This document shows, in pieces, positions 49,994-58,184 of a stretch of DNA of 64,000 nt. Each line of letters begins with the position of its first letter. The first letter of the stretch is position 1. This DNA is from Planctomycetota bacterium. Its GTDB lineage: Bacteria; Planctomycetota; JAJSAM01; JAJVHW01. Location of the stretch: NCBI GenBank assembly GCA_021414065.1, contig JAIOPE010000015.1, forward strand, positions 1 to 64,000. The letters are read 5' to 3'. The position numbers and the translations under genes are program-made. Below the pieces are notes generated by a model. The model ran no database searches. It worked only from the letters and a program-made list of their open reading frames with translations, and had not been told where the DNA came from.

Positions 49994-50638
49994 GTGCGCA
50001 ACCCCGACCCGCCGGACGACGTCCCCCGGGTGGTGATCGATCGCGCCGAGGACCTCGTCCGAGACCGCGGCCTCGTGGCGGCGTTCCGCGCGGGCGACGG
50101 TGCCGCGTTCGAAGAGATCGTCCACCTGCACCGGCGGCGGCTCTTCGGGATCGCGCTCCGCCGGACGGGCAACTCGACCATCGCCGAGGATGCCGTGCAG
50201 GTGGCGCTCGTCCAGGCGTGGAAGCACCTGCCTCGCATGGACGGCGAGATCGATCTGACGGCCTGGCTGACGACCGTGGTCCAGAACGCCGCGCTCGACC
50301 AGATCCGCCGCGACCGCCGTCAGGACCGTCTGGCCCAGCGGGCGCACGACGCAGTCGCGGAGCAGGATGACCGCCGCGGGGCCGACCGGCCCGCCGAGGC
50401 GTCGGGCGGCGACCTGGAGCGCGACGAGCTCGGCAAGATCCTCCTCGAAGGCGTGCGCGCCCTTCCGGAGCCGTACCGCGTGGCGCTCGACCTGTTCCAT
50501 GTCCAGGGGCTCTCCGTCGAGGAGATCGCCCGCACGCTTTCGATGAACGAGAACACCGTGAAGTCGCACCTCGCCCGCGGGCGGGGATTGCTCCGGCGCC
50601 GCCTCGGCAGCGCTCTGGAGCGTGGAGGTTGGTTGTGA
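49994..50638 (+). CDS. ECF-family RNA polymerase sigma factor
   Basis: A 214-residue protein. Region 2 is FRAGDGAAFEEIVHLHRRRLFGIALRRTGNSTIAEDAVQVALVQAWKHL with the DLTAWL end; region 4 is ALPEPYRVALDLFHVQGLSVEEIARTLSMNENTVKSHLARGRGLL. GTG at 49994 is chosen: TATCGT at 49983-49988 would place the transcript start on it, and an upstream ATG (49940) collides with the Rieske start. Stop overlaps the anti-sigma gene (GTGA). Confidence 0.9.
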   Translation: MRNPDPPDDVPRVVIDRAEDLVRDRGLVAAFRAGDGAAFEEIVHLHRRRLFGIALRRTGNSTIAEDAVQVALVQAWKHLPRMDGEIDLTAWLTTVVQNAALDQIRRDRRQDRLAQRAHDAVAEQDDRRGADRPAEASGGDLERDELGKILLEGVRALPEPYRVALDLFHVQGLSVEEIARTLSMNENTVKSHLARGRGLLRRRLGSALERGGWL

Positions 50639-52437
50639 TCTGCAGAGACTTTGCCGACAGAGTGGACGAACTGATCGACGGGACGCTCCCGCCGGCCGAC
50701 GCGTCCCGACTTCGGGAGCACGCGACGGGCTGCGCCACGTGCGCGGCCGACATGGCCCGCGCCGAGCGTTTCCGTGCGTTGATGGCGGGTGGCGGGCGCG
50801 TCGCACTGGCGCGCGCCGCCGACCACGGGGCGGCGATCCGTGCCCGCGAGGCGGCCGCGGCGGCGGGGCCGCGTCCCGGCGCTCTCGTCCGTCTCCGCGC
50901 GCCGCTCGCAGCGGCGGCGATGCTCGTCGCAGGTGTCGGGCTCGGGTGGGCCGTCGCGCCGTCCGCGCCCACGATCGACGCCGTACTCGACGCGGGCGAG
51001 ATCACGCTGTCGCGCGGCGAGCGCCGGACCGTGGGTGACGGCCGCACCGTCGTCGCCGACACCGACACGAAGATCGTCGTCCCCGCGGGGTCCGACGGCT
51101 CGCGCTTGCGCCTCGACGACGGCGCCGCGGTCTTCCAGGTCGTGAAGGGGAAGCCGTTCACCGTCGAGACGGAACTCGGCACGGTGGACGTGCGCGGCAC
51201 GCTGTTCCATGTGGCGCGCCGGCCGGACCGGTCGGTGACGGTGGGCGTGATGTCGGGCGTGGTCGTCTTCACGCCGAAGGGCGGTGGCGCCACTCGAACG
51301 CTACGCGAGCGGACGACGCTCACGGTGGCCCCGGACGGTGGGCAGCGCCTGCTCTCCGACTCGGAGACGACCGATCTGACGCTCCGCCTGGAGATGCAGG
51401 CACTTGAGATGGACGCCCTCCGCGGCGACCTCGTCGCGAGAGATGAGGAACTCGCGGCGCTTCGGGCTCAGGCGGGCGTCGTCGCCGCGGCGGCCGCCCC
51501 TGCGAAGCCCGGCGACACGATCCCGTGGCGCGAGCTCGGCGTGAATGCGTGCAAGCTGCTCGCGCTCCGCCCCGACGACCCGGCGTTCCTCGACTCGATG
51601 TCGATCTTCCTTGCGAACTCGAAGGAGCTCGCGGCGGTGACCGGCGCGGCCCAGCCGTGGGACTGGCCGATGCACCCGGTCGTGATCGCACGCTCGGCGC
51701 CGGGGTTCGTCGAGGCCCTCGCGCCGTCGGCCCCGCCGGAGGCGCGCGCACGCGCCGCCGCCGCAATGGGTTCCGCCGCCGAGGAGTACGCGAAGGCGGC
51801 GACGCCCGACGCGCTTCCGACGGCCGTGTTCCAGGCGCGTATGCGCATGCTGCGGGCGATCATCGTCGGACTCCGCGAGGAGCTCGGCGCGGACCCCGCC
51901 GCCGAGCTCGCGCGCGCCGTGGCGCTCGGCCGCGACGGCATGCCCATTCGCGTGTCGTCGGTGCAGGGCCCGGCCCGCGAGGAGTTCGTCGGCCACTGGG
52001 TGCGTCAGCTCGATTTGACCGACGCGCAGCGCGCCGAGGTCCAGTCGCTCTCCGATCGGCGCATCGACGCCACGCTCGCCGTGCAGCGCGACATCATCGG
52101 TCGGCTCGGCGACGCAACCGGTCGCGCGTTCCTCTTCCCCCAGATGATGTGGGGCGGCCCCCGCCGCCCGCGTGGCGACGGCATCGCGAAGCCCGACGAC
52201 GCCGGTTCTGGCGTCGGTGCCGGGGAGACGCCTCGGACCGGTCCCGCCCCGCGGGTCGAGCCCGCACCCGTGCTCGACGCGCCGACCGCTATCGCGACCG
52301 CACTGTCCCGCATCGACGCGAAGCTCGCGCTGACCGACCCGCGCCTGGAGTTCGAGCGCGCCGTCCGAGTGATCGTCACGCCGGAACAGTACGCGCGCGG
52401 CTTCCCGCCGGTGGCGGTCGTGACGTTCAAGGAATGA
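50635..52437 (+). CDS. anti-sigma factor with zinc finger, membrane helix and FecR-type domain
   Basis: 600 residues. Residues 1-45 are an anti-sigma zinc finger (His29, Cys33, Cys36 in HATGCATC). A membrane helix at 89-109 follows, then a FecR-like extracytoplasmic domain (115-235: DGAAVFQVVKGKPFTVETELGTVDVRGTLFHV). The helical C-terminus has an LTDAQRAEVQSL segment recalling Spy/CnrP-type sensors. By position it should hold the upstream sigma factor until an extracytoplasmic signal arrives. GTG start has GGAGG 7 nt before it. The last 11 nt overlap the convergent zinc-ribbon gene. Confidence 0.85.
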   Translation: MICRDFADRVDELIDGTLPPADASRLREHATGCATCAADMARAERFRALMAGGGRVALARAADHGAAIRAREAAAAAGPRPGALVRLRAPLAAAAMLVAGVGLGWAVAPSAPTIDAVLDAGEITLSRGERRTVGDGRTVVADTDTKIVVPAGSDGSRLRLDDGAAVFQVVKGKPFTVETELGTVDVRGTLFHVARRPDRSVTVGVMSGVVVFTPKGGGATRTLRERTTLTVAPDGGQRLLSDSETTDLTLRLEMQALEMDALRGDLVARDEELAALRAQAGVVAAAAAPAKPGDTIPWRELGVNACKLLALRPDDPAFLDSMSIFLANSKELAAVTGAAQPWDWPMHPVVIARSAPGFVEALAPSAPPEARARAAAAMGSAAEEYAKAATPDALPTAVFQARMRMLRAIIVGLREELGADPAAELARAVALGRDGMPIRVSSVQGPAREEFVGHWVRQLDLTDAQRAEVQSLSDRRIDATLAVQRDIIGRLGDATGRAFLFPQMMWGGPRRPRGDGIAKPDDAGSGVGAGETPRTGPAPRVEPAPVLDAPTAIATALSRIDAKLALTDPRLEFERAVRVIVTPEQYARGFPPVAVVTFKE

Positions 52438-53140
52438 AGGGCGGGGGCGTCTCGAGCGACTGGGCGTGAATGCGACCGTCGCTCGTCCAGTCCTCGGGAG
52501 GCAAGAGCGTCCAGCCATCGGCGGGCTCCGACTCCCCCGGAATGGACGCGAACCAGACACGCTCGGGCGCGTCGTCCGGCCCGCAGCGTGCGAGCAAGCG
52601 ATGGAACGACGCCTCGTCGGCGGTTGGGAACCGTCCGGGCGAGATCCAACGCGGAAGCGATGGCAACAGCGCGTGGACCAGCCAAATCACGACTGCAACC
52701 ACCGCCAGCACCGTGCAGATCGCCGCAGTCCAACGGATCTGATCCGAGCGATCGTGCAAGCGCACGACGCCGACATAGATGGCGCCGACGGCCGCAGGCA
52801 CGGCGCCGATGCCGAGCCCGGCGAGGATCGCGCGCCCCCAAGCCCACCGGGCGTTCGCCGCGGGCAGGCACTTGCAGTGTGGGCACGGGGCGAACCCGAA
52901 TCCGGGGTCGCGCCCGAGGGGCGCGGAACGACTGCGCATCTGATCGTCCGCTTGGCGCCGCAAGTCGAAGTCTGAGGTCGTGAATCGGAACCCTGACGTC
53001 TGCACCTTGACGCGCTCCCCGACCAGCGCCCAGTAGGTGGCCCGGCAGCCGGTGCAGCGGAGGTGGCGCAGTTGCGCCCATCGCATCTCGAAGTTGAGGT
53101 GCTTGACGAGTGCGTGGACGAGGATCGATGCGCCGGACAT
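52427..53140 (-). CDS. two-helix membrane protein with zinc-ribbon-like Cys pairs
   Basis: A 237-residue protein I do not recognise. CTGC near the N-terminus and CPHCKC at about 80 look like the halves of a zinc ribbon. Hydrophobic helices follow (AILAGLGIGAVPAAVGAIYVG and WTAAICTVLAVVAVVIWLVHALL), then an acidic tail with DDAPERVWFASIPGE. The ATG at 53138-53140 is favoured because TACACT lies 12 nt upstream on the same strand; another ATG is at 53203. Convergent overlap of 11 nt with the anti-sigma gene. Confidence 0.6.
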   Translation of the reverse strand: MSGASILVHALVKHLNFEMRWAQLRHLRCTGCRATYWALVGERVKVQTSGFRFTTSDFDLRRQADDQMRSRSAPLGRDPGFGFAPCPHCKCLPAANARWAWGRAILAGLGIGAVPAAVGAIYVGVVRLHDRSDQIRWTAAICTVLAVVAVVIWLVHALLPSLPRWISPGRFPTADEASFHRLLARCGPDDAPERVWFASIPGESEPADGWTLLPPEDWTSDGRIHAQSLETPPPFIP

Positions 53141-53295
53141 CCAGGTCGGTTGAGTGTACCCGCGCAGGGCGACGCGCTCGGCTCGTCCGGAGAACGCAGA
53201 CATCCACGCACTGGTTCCGATGCGGCTTCCGTGATGGGGCGGGGCGTTCGTCGGTGGCGCTCGAGCTCCGGGCACGACTCCGTGCGCATCGGTAT

Positions 53296-53832
53296 TCAGA
53301 CGGAGTCGAGGCGGCCGCGCCAGACGAGGAACCCTGCGGCCTCGCCCACGATCTCGTGACTCGTCGGATGCAGCGTCGCCCGCCAGCGGACGGGGAACAC
53401 GGCTTCGCGGGGGCGGCCGAGGAGCGCCATCATCCGCGCCACGAACGCGGCGTCGGGGACGATCATCCCGTGCCACAGTGGGACCTGGCCCCGGTCGCAG
53501 CAGATGGTCGGCTCCTGCGACTCCACGTCGGCCGGGTCGCCGGGGGAGTAGCTGACGTGGCCGTCGAGCGTGGAGCCGTCGGCGAGCGTGAACACGGCGT
53601 GCAGCAGGAAACGGCCGTCGGGGAACTCGCACGCGCCGGTCGCGTCGGCGGACGCGGCGTCGATCGGCATCACGGTGCAGATGTCGGGGCCGGTCATGTG
53701 GCCGTCCTCCGGCGGGAACCACCAAGCGGCGTGCGCGCGCAGGTCTGCGGCGGTGAGTTCCTGCACCTGACGGCGGCCTGGGTATGGGTCCTCGACGGGG
53801 CGCCCGCCGAACACGGCCTTGTCGTAGCTCAT
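53296..53832 (-). CDS. hypothetical protein
   Basis: A 178-residue soluble protein with no signal. Visible are WWFPPEDGHMTGPDICTVMPIDAAS in the first half and TICCDRGQVPLWHGMIVPDAAFVARMMALLGR. No family is recognised. ATG overlaps the upstream membrane transferase stop (ATGA), so the two are probably cotranscribed. Confidence 0.6.
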   Translation of the reverse strand: MSYDKAVFGGRPVEDPYPGRRQVQELTAADLRAHAAWWFPPEDGHMTGPDICTVMPIDAASADATGACEFPDGRFLLHAVFTLADGSTLDGHVSYSPGDPADVESQEPTICCDRGQVPLWHGMIVPDAAFVARMMALLGRPREAVFPVRWRATLHPTSHEIVGEAAGFLVWRGRLDSV

Positions 53833-55553
53833 GGCGTCCTCGCGCTCTGCAACGGCAACCGGTAGAGGCGCCAGCACCCGCCAATGAACAGGTCGGGCTT
53901 CGCGTCGGTGACGGGATCGTGCGGCGCGGCGCGCCACGCGCTCGTCGAGATCGCGAGCCATCCGGTCTCGGGGAGCGGTGCCTTCCGTGACGCATCGCGG
54001 AGCAGGTGCAACGGCGGGACATCGCACGCGTTCACGAAGCGCGCCGGACCCGACGTCGCCATCACGTGGACCTCGCCGAGGCCGCGCGCCTTCGCCTCGT
54101 CGATCAGGCGATAGAAGCCCTGCCCCCAGTCGGCGTTCGATTGGACGGCGATCCGCCATCCGCCCTCGGCGCCGCCGGCGGCGAGGTTCCACCACGCGAG
54201 CCCGTCGGGCACGGCGAAGAAGCCCTCGGCGAGATGCAGGAGCAGCATGGCTCCGACGGCGCCGACCCGCGCGACGGACCCGATCCCGTCGCGCCCAATC
54301 CGCACGCCGACGAGAACGCAGAGAGGCGCGACGGCCGGCAGAACGTGGCGCACGCCGAGGTTGTGGCGCGACACGACGGCCGCCGCGAACGGAAGCGCGA
54401 ATGCAGCCAGGAGCACCCATTCGGCGGCGTCGGGGCGGCGGCGGCGGAGCGTCCACGCCGCGATCCCGGCGAGCACGATGCTCCCGAGCGTCGCCTTGCC
54501 GAGCGCGACGACCGGGAAGTACGACCACCAGCCGAGCTTCCGCGCCTCACCGAAGTAGTGGAAGTAGAGACGGTCGTGCTGCTTCGACGCTTGGAAGACG
54601 AGGCTCTGGAACCACCTCGGCGCCGGCACGGGCACGTTGCGCGCGATCCACTCGACGCCCGGCAGGTTCGGTGCGACCCGCGCCGCGAGGTCGCCCTTCG
54701 ACTCCGCGCCGACGAGCAGGCCGGCGTCGAACCCGTAGCCCGCCCAGAGCACGATCGCCGCGGCGAGAAGCACCAGCGCTGCGAGGCCCGCCGCCCGTCG
54801 CCACGAGGCGCGCTCCCCGGAGGGCCCGGAGCGTCGCACGAGCAGCGCTGCCGCAACGACCGCGATCGGCACCAGCACGATCGCCGTGTGTTTCGCCATG
54901 AGCGCGACGCCGAGAGCTGCGCCGGCGACGAGCGACCGGCGGGCGGTCCACACCCGGCCCGGGAGCGACGCCAGCGCGATCGGCGTGACGGCGAGCAGAG
55001 CCGCGCCCGTGGCGACGATGTCGGTCGTCGCGAGCCCGCCGTGCGAGTAGAGCATCGGCGACGCCGCGACGAGCCCGCCGGCGACCGTCCCCGCGAGCGG
55101 ACCGCCGTCGCTCCCGCCGAGTCGCCTCGCCAGCCAGACCGCGAGCGCCGCGAGCAGGCCGAACGCGATGGCCACGGGCACGCGCGACGCTCGCAGCACC
55201 GCGCGCGTCGGCGAGGGCGACTCCATCAACAGCCGATCGCCGAGCGCCGTGAGCGAGTCCGACGGGGGCCGCGCCGCGAACGCGTCGGGCGGAAGGCTGA
55301 CGAGCGGCAGCGCGGACGACGTCACGTAGAGCGCGAGCGGCGGTTGCCACAGGAGCACGGGCGCTTCGAAGTCGCGCGACCTCGCGATGTACGCGCCCTG
55401 GCCGATGTACGTCGGTTCGTCGTCGGTGGGGGACGCGTTCCAACTCGAGAGCAGCGCGAGTGCGGCGGCGAGCACGGCGAACACGAGCGGAGCGATGCGT
55501 GTCCAGGCGTCGCCTCGATTCGTCGCGTCGCGGCCGGTCGCGGGCGTGGTCAC
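53829..55553 (-). CDS. GT39/ArnT-like integral membrane glycosyltransferase
   Basis: A 574-residue protein with about 11 hydrophobic helices. The first periplasmic loop holds NASPTDDEPTYIGQGAYIARSRDFEA, with the Asp-Glu pair that is the catalytic mark of GT-C polyprenyl-phosphate sugar transferases. FYRLIDEAKARG and WLAISTSAW near the C-terminus lie in the soluble tail. It would move a sugar from a lipid carrier to a lipid or protein outside the membrane. The GTG start is 11 nt after the boxR stop on the same strand, so it may be cotranscribed with boxR. Confidence 0.8.
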   Translation of the reverse strand: MTTPATGRDATNRGDAWTRIAPLVFAVLAAALALLSSWNASPTDDEPTYIGQGAYIARSRDFEAPVLLWQPPLALYVTSSALPLVSLPPDAFAARPPSDSLTALGDRLLMESPSPTRAVLRASRVPVAIAFGLLAALAVWLARRLGGSDGGPLAGTVAGGLVAASPMLYSHGGLATTDIVATGAALLAVTPIALASLPGRVWTARRSLVAGAALGVALMAKHTAIVLVPIAVVAAALLVRRSGPSGERASWRRAAGLAALVLLAAAIVLWAGYGFDAGLLVGAESKGDLAARVAPNLPGVEWIARNVPVPAPRWFQSLVFQASKQHDRLYFHYFGEARKLGWWSYFPVVALGKATLGSIVLAGIAAWTLRRRRPDAAEWVLLAAFALPFAAAVVSRHNLGVRHVLPAVAPLCVLVGVRIGRDGIGSVARVGAVGAMLLLHLAEGFFAVPDGLAWWNLAAGGAEGGWRIAVQSNADWGQGFYRLIDEAKARGLGEVHVMATSGPARFVNACDVPPLHLLRDASRKAPLPETGWLAISTSAWRAAPHDPVTDAKPDLFIGGCWRLYRLPLQSARTP

Positions 55554-55563
55554 GGGGCGGAGA

Positions 55564-56361
55564 CTACGCGTCCGCGAGTCCGGTCCGCACCTTCGCGGCG
55601 ACGTCGTTCGCGGCTGCGTCGTGGCCGACCGAGCGCTCGATGCGCTTCGCGACGTCGTCGGCCGAGCCGCGGTCGGTGTCCACGACGAGCGACGCCTGCG
55701 AGTAGAGCGGCGCGCGGTCGTCGAGGATCTGGCGCAGCTCGGCCATCGCGTCGGGGCGGCGGGCCATGGGCCGGAAGTCGCCCTGTTGCTCCACGCGGGC
55801 CATGTGGTCCTCCGGCCGCGCGCGCAGCCACACCGTGAAGCACGATCGCCGCAGCAGGTCGAAGGTCTCGGGCGCTGTGACGATCCCGCCGCCGGTCGCG
55901 AGCACCGCCGGCGTCCCGCGGGCGAGGAAGGCGTCGAGGGCGCGGCTCTCCATCCGCCGGTAGTAGCCCTCACCGTGGACTCGGAACACCTCGTCGAGCG
56001 GCAGGCCGGCCTGCTCTTCCACGAGTTCGTCGAGCTCGACGAGCGGCACGCCGAGTCGATCCGCCAGCGCGCGGCCCACCGTGCTCTTCCCGGCTCCGCG
56101 CAGGCCGAGCAGGGCCACGTTCGGCACGCGGGGCGCTTCGAGCAGTTCGCCCGGCGACGTCCCGAGCGCCCGGGCGACGCGCGCCAAGTTCAGGATCGAG
56201 ATGTTGGCCCGCCCGGCTTCGAGGTCGGCCAGGAACCGCGCCGAGATTCCCGCCGACTCGGCAAGTTGGACGAGCGTCATGCCGCGGTCGGCACGCCGTC
56301 GGCGGACCTGGGCGCCGACGTCGCGCAGTAGCGAGTCGCCTTCGGGCAGAGCGGTGGTCAC
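55564..56361 (-). CDS. boxR: BoxR-type regulator: XRE helix-turn-helix fused to shikimate kinase-like domain
   Basis: 265 residues. Residues 12-75 are an XRE DNA-binding domain (RRADRGMTLVQLAESAGISARFLADLEAGRANIS). Residues 80-240 are a shikimate kinase-like P-loop domain: GLRGAGKST (86-94), VELDELVEEQAGLPLDEVF, TGGGIV. In known box clusters BoxR represses benzoate degradation genes and the kinase-like part senses benzoyl-CoA. It is divergent from boxC. GTG at 56361 is preferred; a TTG start 18 nt upstream is possible. True aroK function is unlikely given the fusion and context. Confidence 0.9.
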   Translation of the reverse strand: MTTALPEGDSLLRDVGAQVRRRRADRGMTLVQLAESAGISARFLADLEAGRANISILNLARVARALGTSPGELLEAPRVPNVALLGLRGAGKSTVGRALADRLGVPLVELDELVEEQAGLPLDEVFRVHGEGYYRRMESRALDAFLARGTPAVLATGGGIVTAPETFDLLRRSCFTVWLRARPEDHMARVEQQGDFRPMARRPDAMAELRQILDDRAPLYSQASLVVDTDRGSADDVAKRIERSVGHDAAANDVAAKVRTGLADA

Positions 56362-56411
56362 GTCGGAACTATACTGCAATGACCGGAGTCACGACGGCAA
56401 TATACTTCTCT

Positions 56412-56436
56412 GGAGACCTGGGTCTCCGTCTAACCT
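56412..56436 (+). promoter_or_regulatory. candidate boxC promoter with palindromic operator
   Basis: GGAGACCTGGGTCTCC (56412-56427) is a near-perfect 16-bp palindrome followed 3 nt later by TAACCT (56431-56436), a likely -10, 30 nt before boxC. Direct repeats ACTGCAAT (56373) and ACGGCAAT (56393) lie further upstream. This is a good place for BoxR binding, but it does not match the TGCA-N6-TGCA operator I recall for proteobacterial BoxR. Confidence 0.5.
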
Positions 56437-56466
56437 GCCGAGCCCGACACGGAGACGCATGATTCC

Positions 56467-58131
56467 ATGGCCGACCACAACGCCAAGACGCCTGAAGTCC
56501 ACTTCCACCGGCACCCGGACCACTACAAGCACTGGAAGCTCGACTTCGAGGGCGACATCGCCCGGCTCCGCATGGCGGTGCAGGAAGACGGCGGCCTCAA
56601 CCCCGACACCGTCCTCAAGCTGAACTCGTACGACCTCGGCGTGGACCTCGAACTCGCCGACGCCGTCCAGCGCGTGCGTTTCGAGCACCCGGAGGTCCGT
56701 TGCCTCGTGGTCACGAGCGTCACCCCGCGCATCTTCTGCGCCGGCGCGAACATCCCGATGCTCGCGAGCTCGACGCACGGCTTCAAAGTGAACTTCTGCA
56801 AGTACACCAACGAGACGCGGCTCTATCTCGAGGACATGGCCGCGAACTCCGGCGTGAAGACCCTCTGCGCGGTGAACGGAACGGCGTCCGGCGGCGGCTA
56901 CGAGTTGGCGCTCGCGTGCGACTGGATCCTGCTGCCGGAGGACGGTAACACGGCGGTCTCGTTCCCGGAGGTTCCGCTCCTCGGCGTGCTCCCCGGCACG
57001 GGCGGGCTCACGCGCCTCGTGGACAAGCGCAAGGTGCGTCGCGACCTCGCCGACGTCTTCTCGAGTCTCGCGGAAGGTGTGAAGGGACGCCGCGCCGTCG
57101 AATGGCGACTCGTGGACGAGTGCGTCCCGTCGTCGCAGTTCGCGGCGGCCGTCGAGCGCCGCGCGCACATGATGGCCGACGAGGCGAAGCTCACGCACCC
57201 GCTGCGCGCCGGCCCCGGCGTGACGCTCCCCGAACTCGAGTGCACGCGCGCCGCCGACTCGTACCGATGGAAGTACGTGACGATGGACCTGCGCCGCGCC
57301 GACCGGATGGCCGAGATCACCATCCACGCGCCGGAGGCCGTGCCTGCGAACCTTGCCGCAATCCGCGCCGAGGGCGCGTCGTGGTGGGCGCTCCGTTGCT
57401 TCCGCGAACTCGACGAAGCGTTGCTGCAACTGCGCTTCAACCAGCCGGAGACCGGGCTCGTCCTGCTCCGCACGAAGGGCGACGCCACGAAGGTGATGGC
57501 CACCGATCACCTCTTGTCGGAGCACCATGGCGACTGGTTCGTCACCGAGGTCCGTCTGCTCATCAAGCGCGTGCTGAAGCGCCTCGACGTGACCGCGCGG
57601 AGCCTCTTCTCGATCGTCGAGCCGGGGTCGTGCTTCGCAGGCACGCTCTACGAGATCGCCCTCGCGTCGGACCGCATCTACATGCTCGATCACCCGGACG
57701 AGCCGAACCACGTGCGCCTCTCCGAGATGAACGGCGGCGCGTATCCGATGGCGAACGGCCTCACGCGGCTCCAGACGCACTTCCTCGGCGAGCCCGAGCG
57801 TGTGCGCCAGGTGCTCTCTCACCTCGATCCGTTCAGCGCCGCGACCGCGCTGAAGGAAGGGCTCGTCACCTTCGCCCCGGACGACATCGACTGGGACGAC
57901 GAGGTCCGGCTCGCGATCGAGGAACGCGTGAGCCTCTCGCCCGACGCGCTCACGGGCATGGAGGCGAACCTGCGCTTCGCCGGCCCGGAGACGATGGAGA
58001 CGAAGATCTTCGGCCGACTCTCCGCGTGGCAGAACTGGATCTTCCAACGCCCGAACGCCATCGGCGAGCGCGGCGCCCTCACCTGCTACGGCAAGCCGCA
58101 GCGTCCTGAGTTCGACTGGCGCCGGACGTAG
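56467..58131 (+). CDS. boxC: 2,3-epoxybenzoyl-CoA dihydrolase (benzoyl-CoA-dihydrodiol lyase) BoxC
   Basis: 554 residues, the usual BoxC length, with two crotonase-like halves. Diagnostic stretches are HPDHYKHWKLDFEGDIARL, LKLNSYDLGVDLELADAVQR, ITPRIFCAGANI-like SVTPRIFCAGANIPML, NGTASGGGYELALACDWI and FPEVPLLGVLPGTGGLTRL. It hydrolytically opens 2,3-epoxybenzoyl-CoA to an aldehyde-acid and formate, the step after BoxB. It is followed by boxB after 53 nt. Confidence 0.96.
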   Translation: MADHNAKTPEVHFHRHPDHYKHWKLDFEGDIARLRMAVQEDGGLNPDTVLKLNSYDLGVDLELADAVQRVRFEHPEVRCLVVTSVTPRIFCAGANIPMLASSTHGFKVNFCKYTNETRLYLEDMAANSGVKTLCAVNGTASGGGYELALACDWILLPEDGNTAVSFPEVPLLGVLPGTGGLTRLVDKRKVRRDLADVFSSLAEGVKGRRAVEWRLVDECVPSSQFAAAVERRAHMMADEAKLTHPLRAGPGVTLPELECTRAADSYRWKYVTMDLRRADRMAEITIHAPEAVPANLAAIRAEGASWWALRCFRELDEALLQLRFNQPETGLVLLRTKGDATKVMATDHLLSEHHGDWFVTEVRLLIKRVLKRLDVTARSLFSIVEPGSCFAGTLYEIALASDRIYMLDHPDEPNHVRLSEMNGGAYPMANGLTRLQTHFLGEPERVRQVLSHLDPFSAATALKEGLVTFAPDDIDWDDEVRLAIEERVSLSPDALTGMEANLRFAGPETMETKIFGRLSAWQNWIFQRPNAIGERGALTCYGKPQRPEFDWRRT

Positions 58132-58184
58132 TCCGCGCCGACGACCCCTTCCACTTCACGTCCCTCGCTGGAGGTTTCCCCCCG

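Noticed and set aside
55564..56361. Housekeeping shikimate kinase aroK
   Set aside because: The N-terminal XRE domain and divergence from boxC/boxB make a BoxR-type regulator the better reading.
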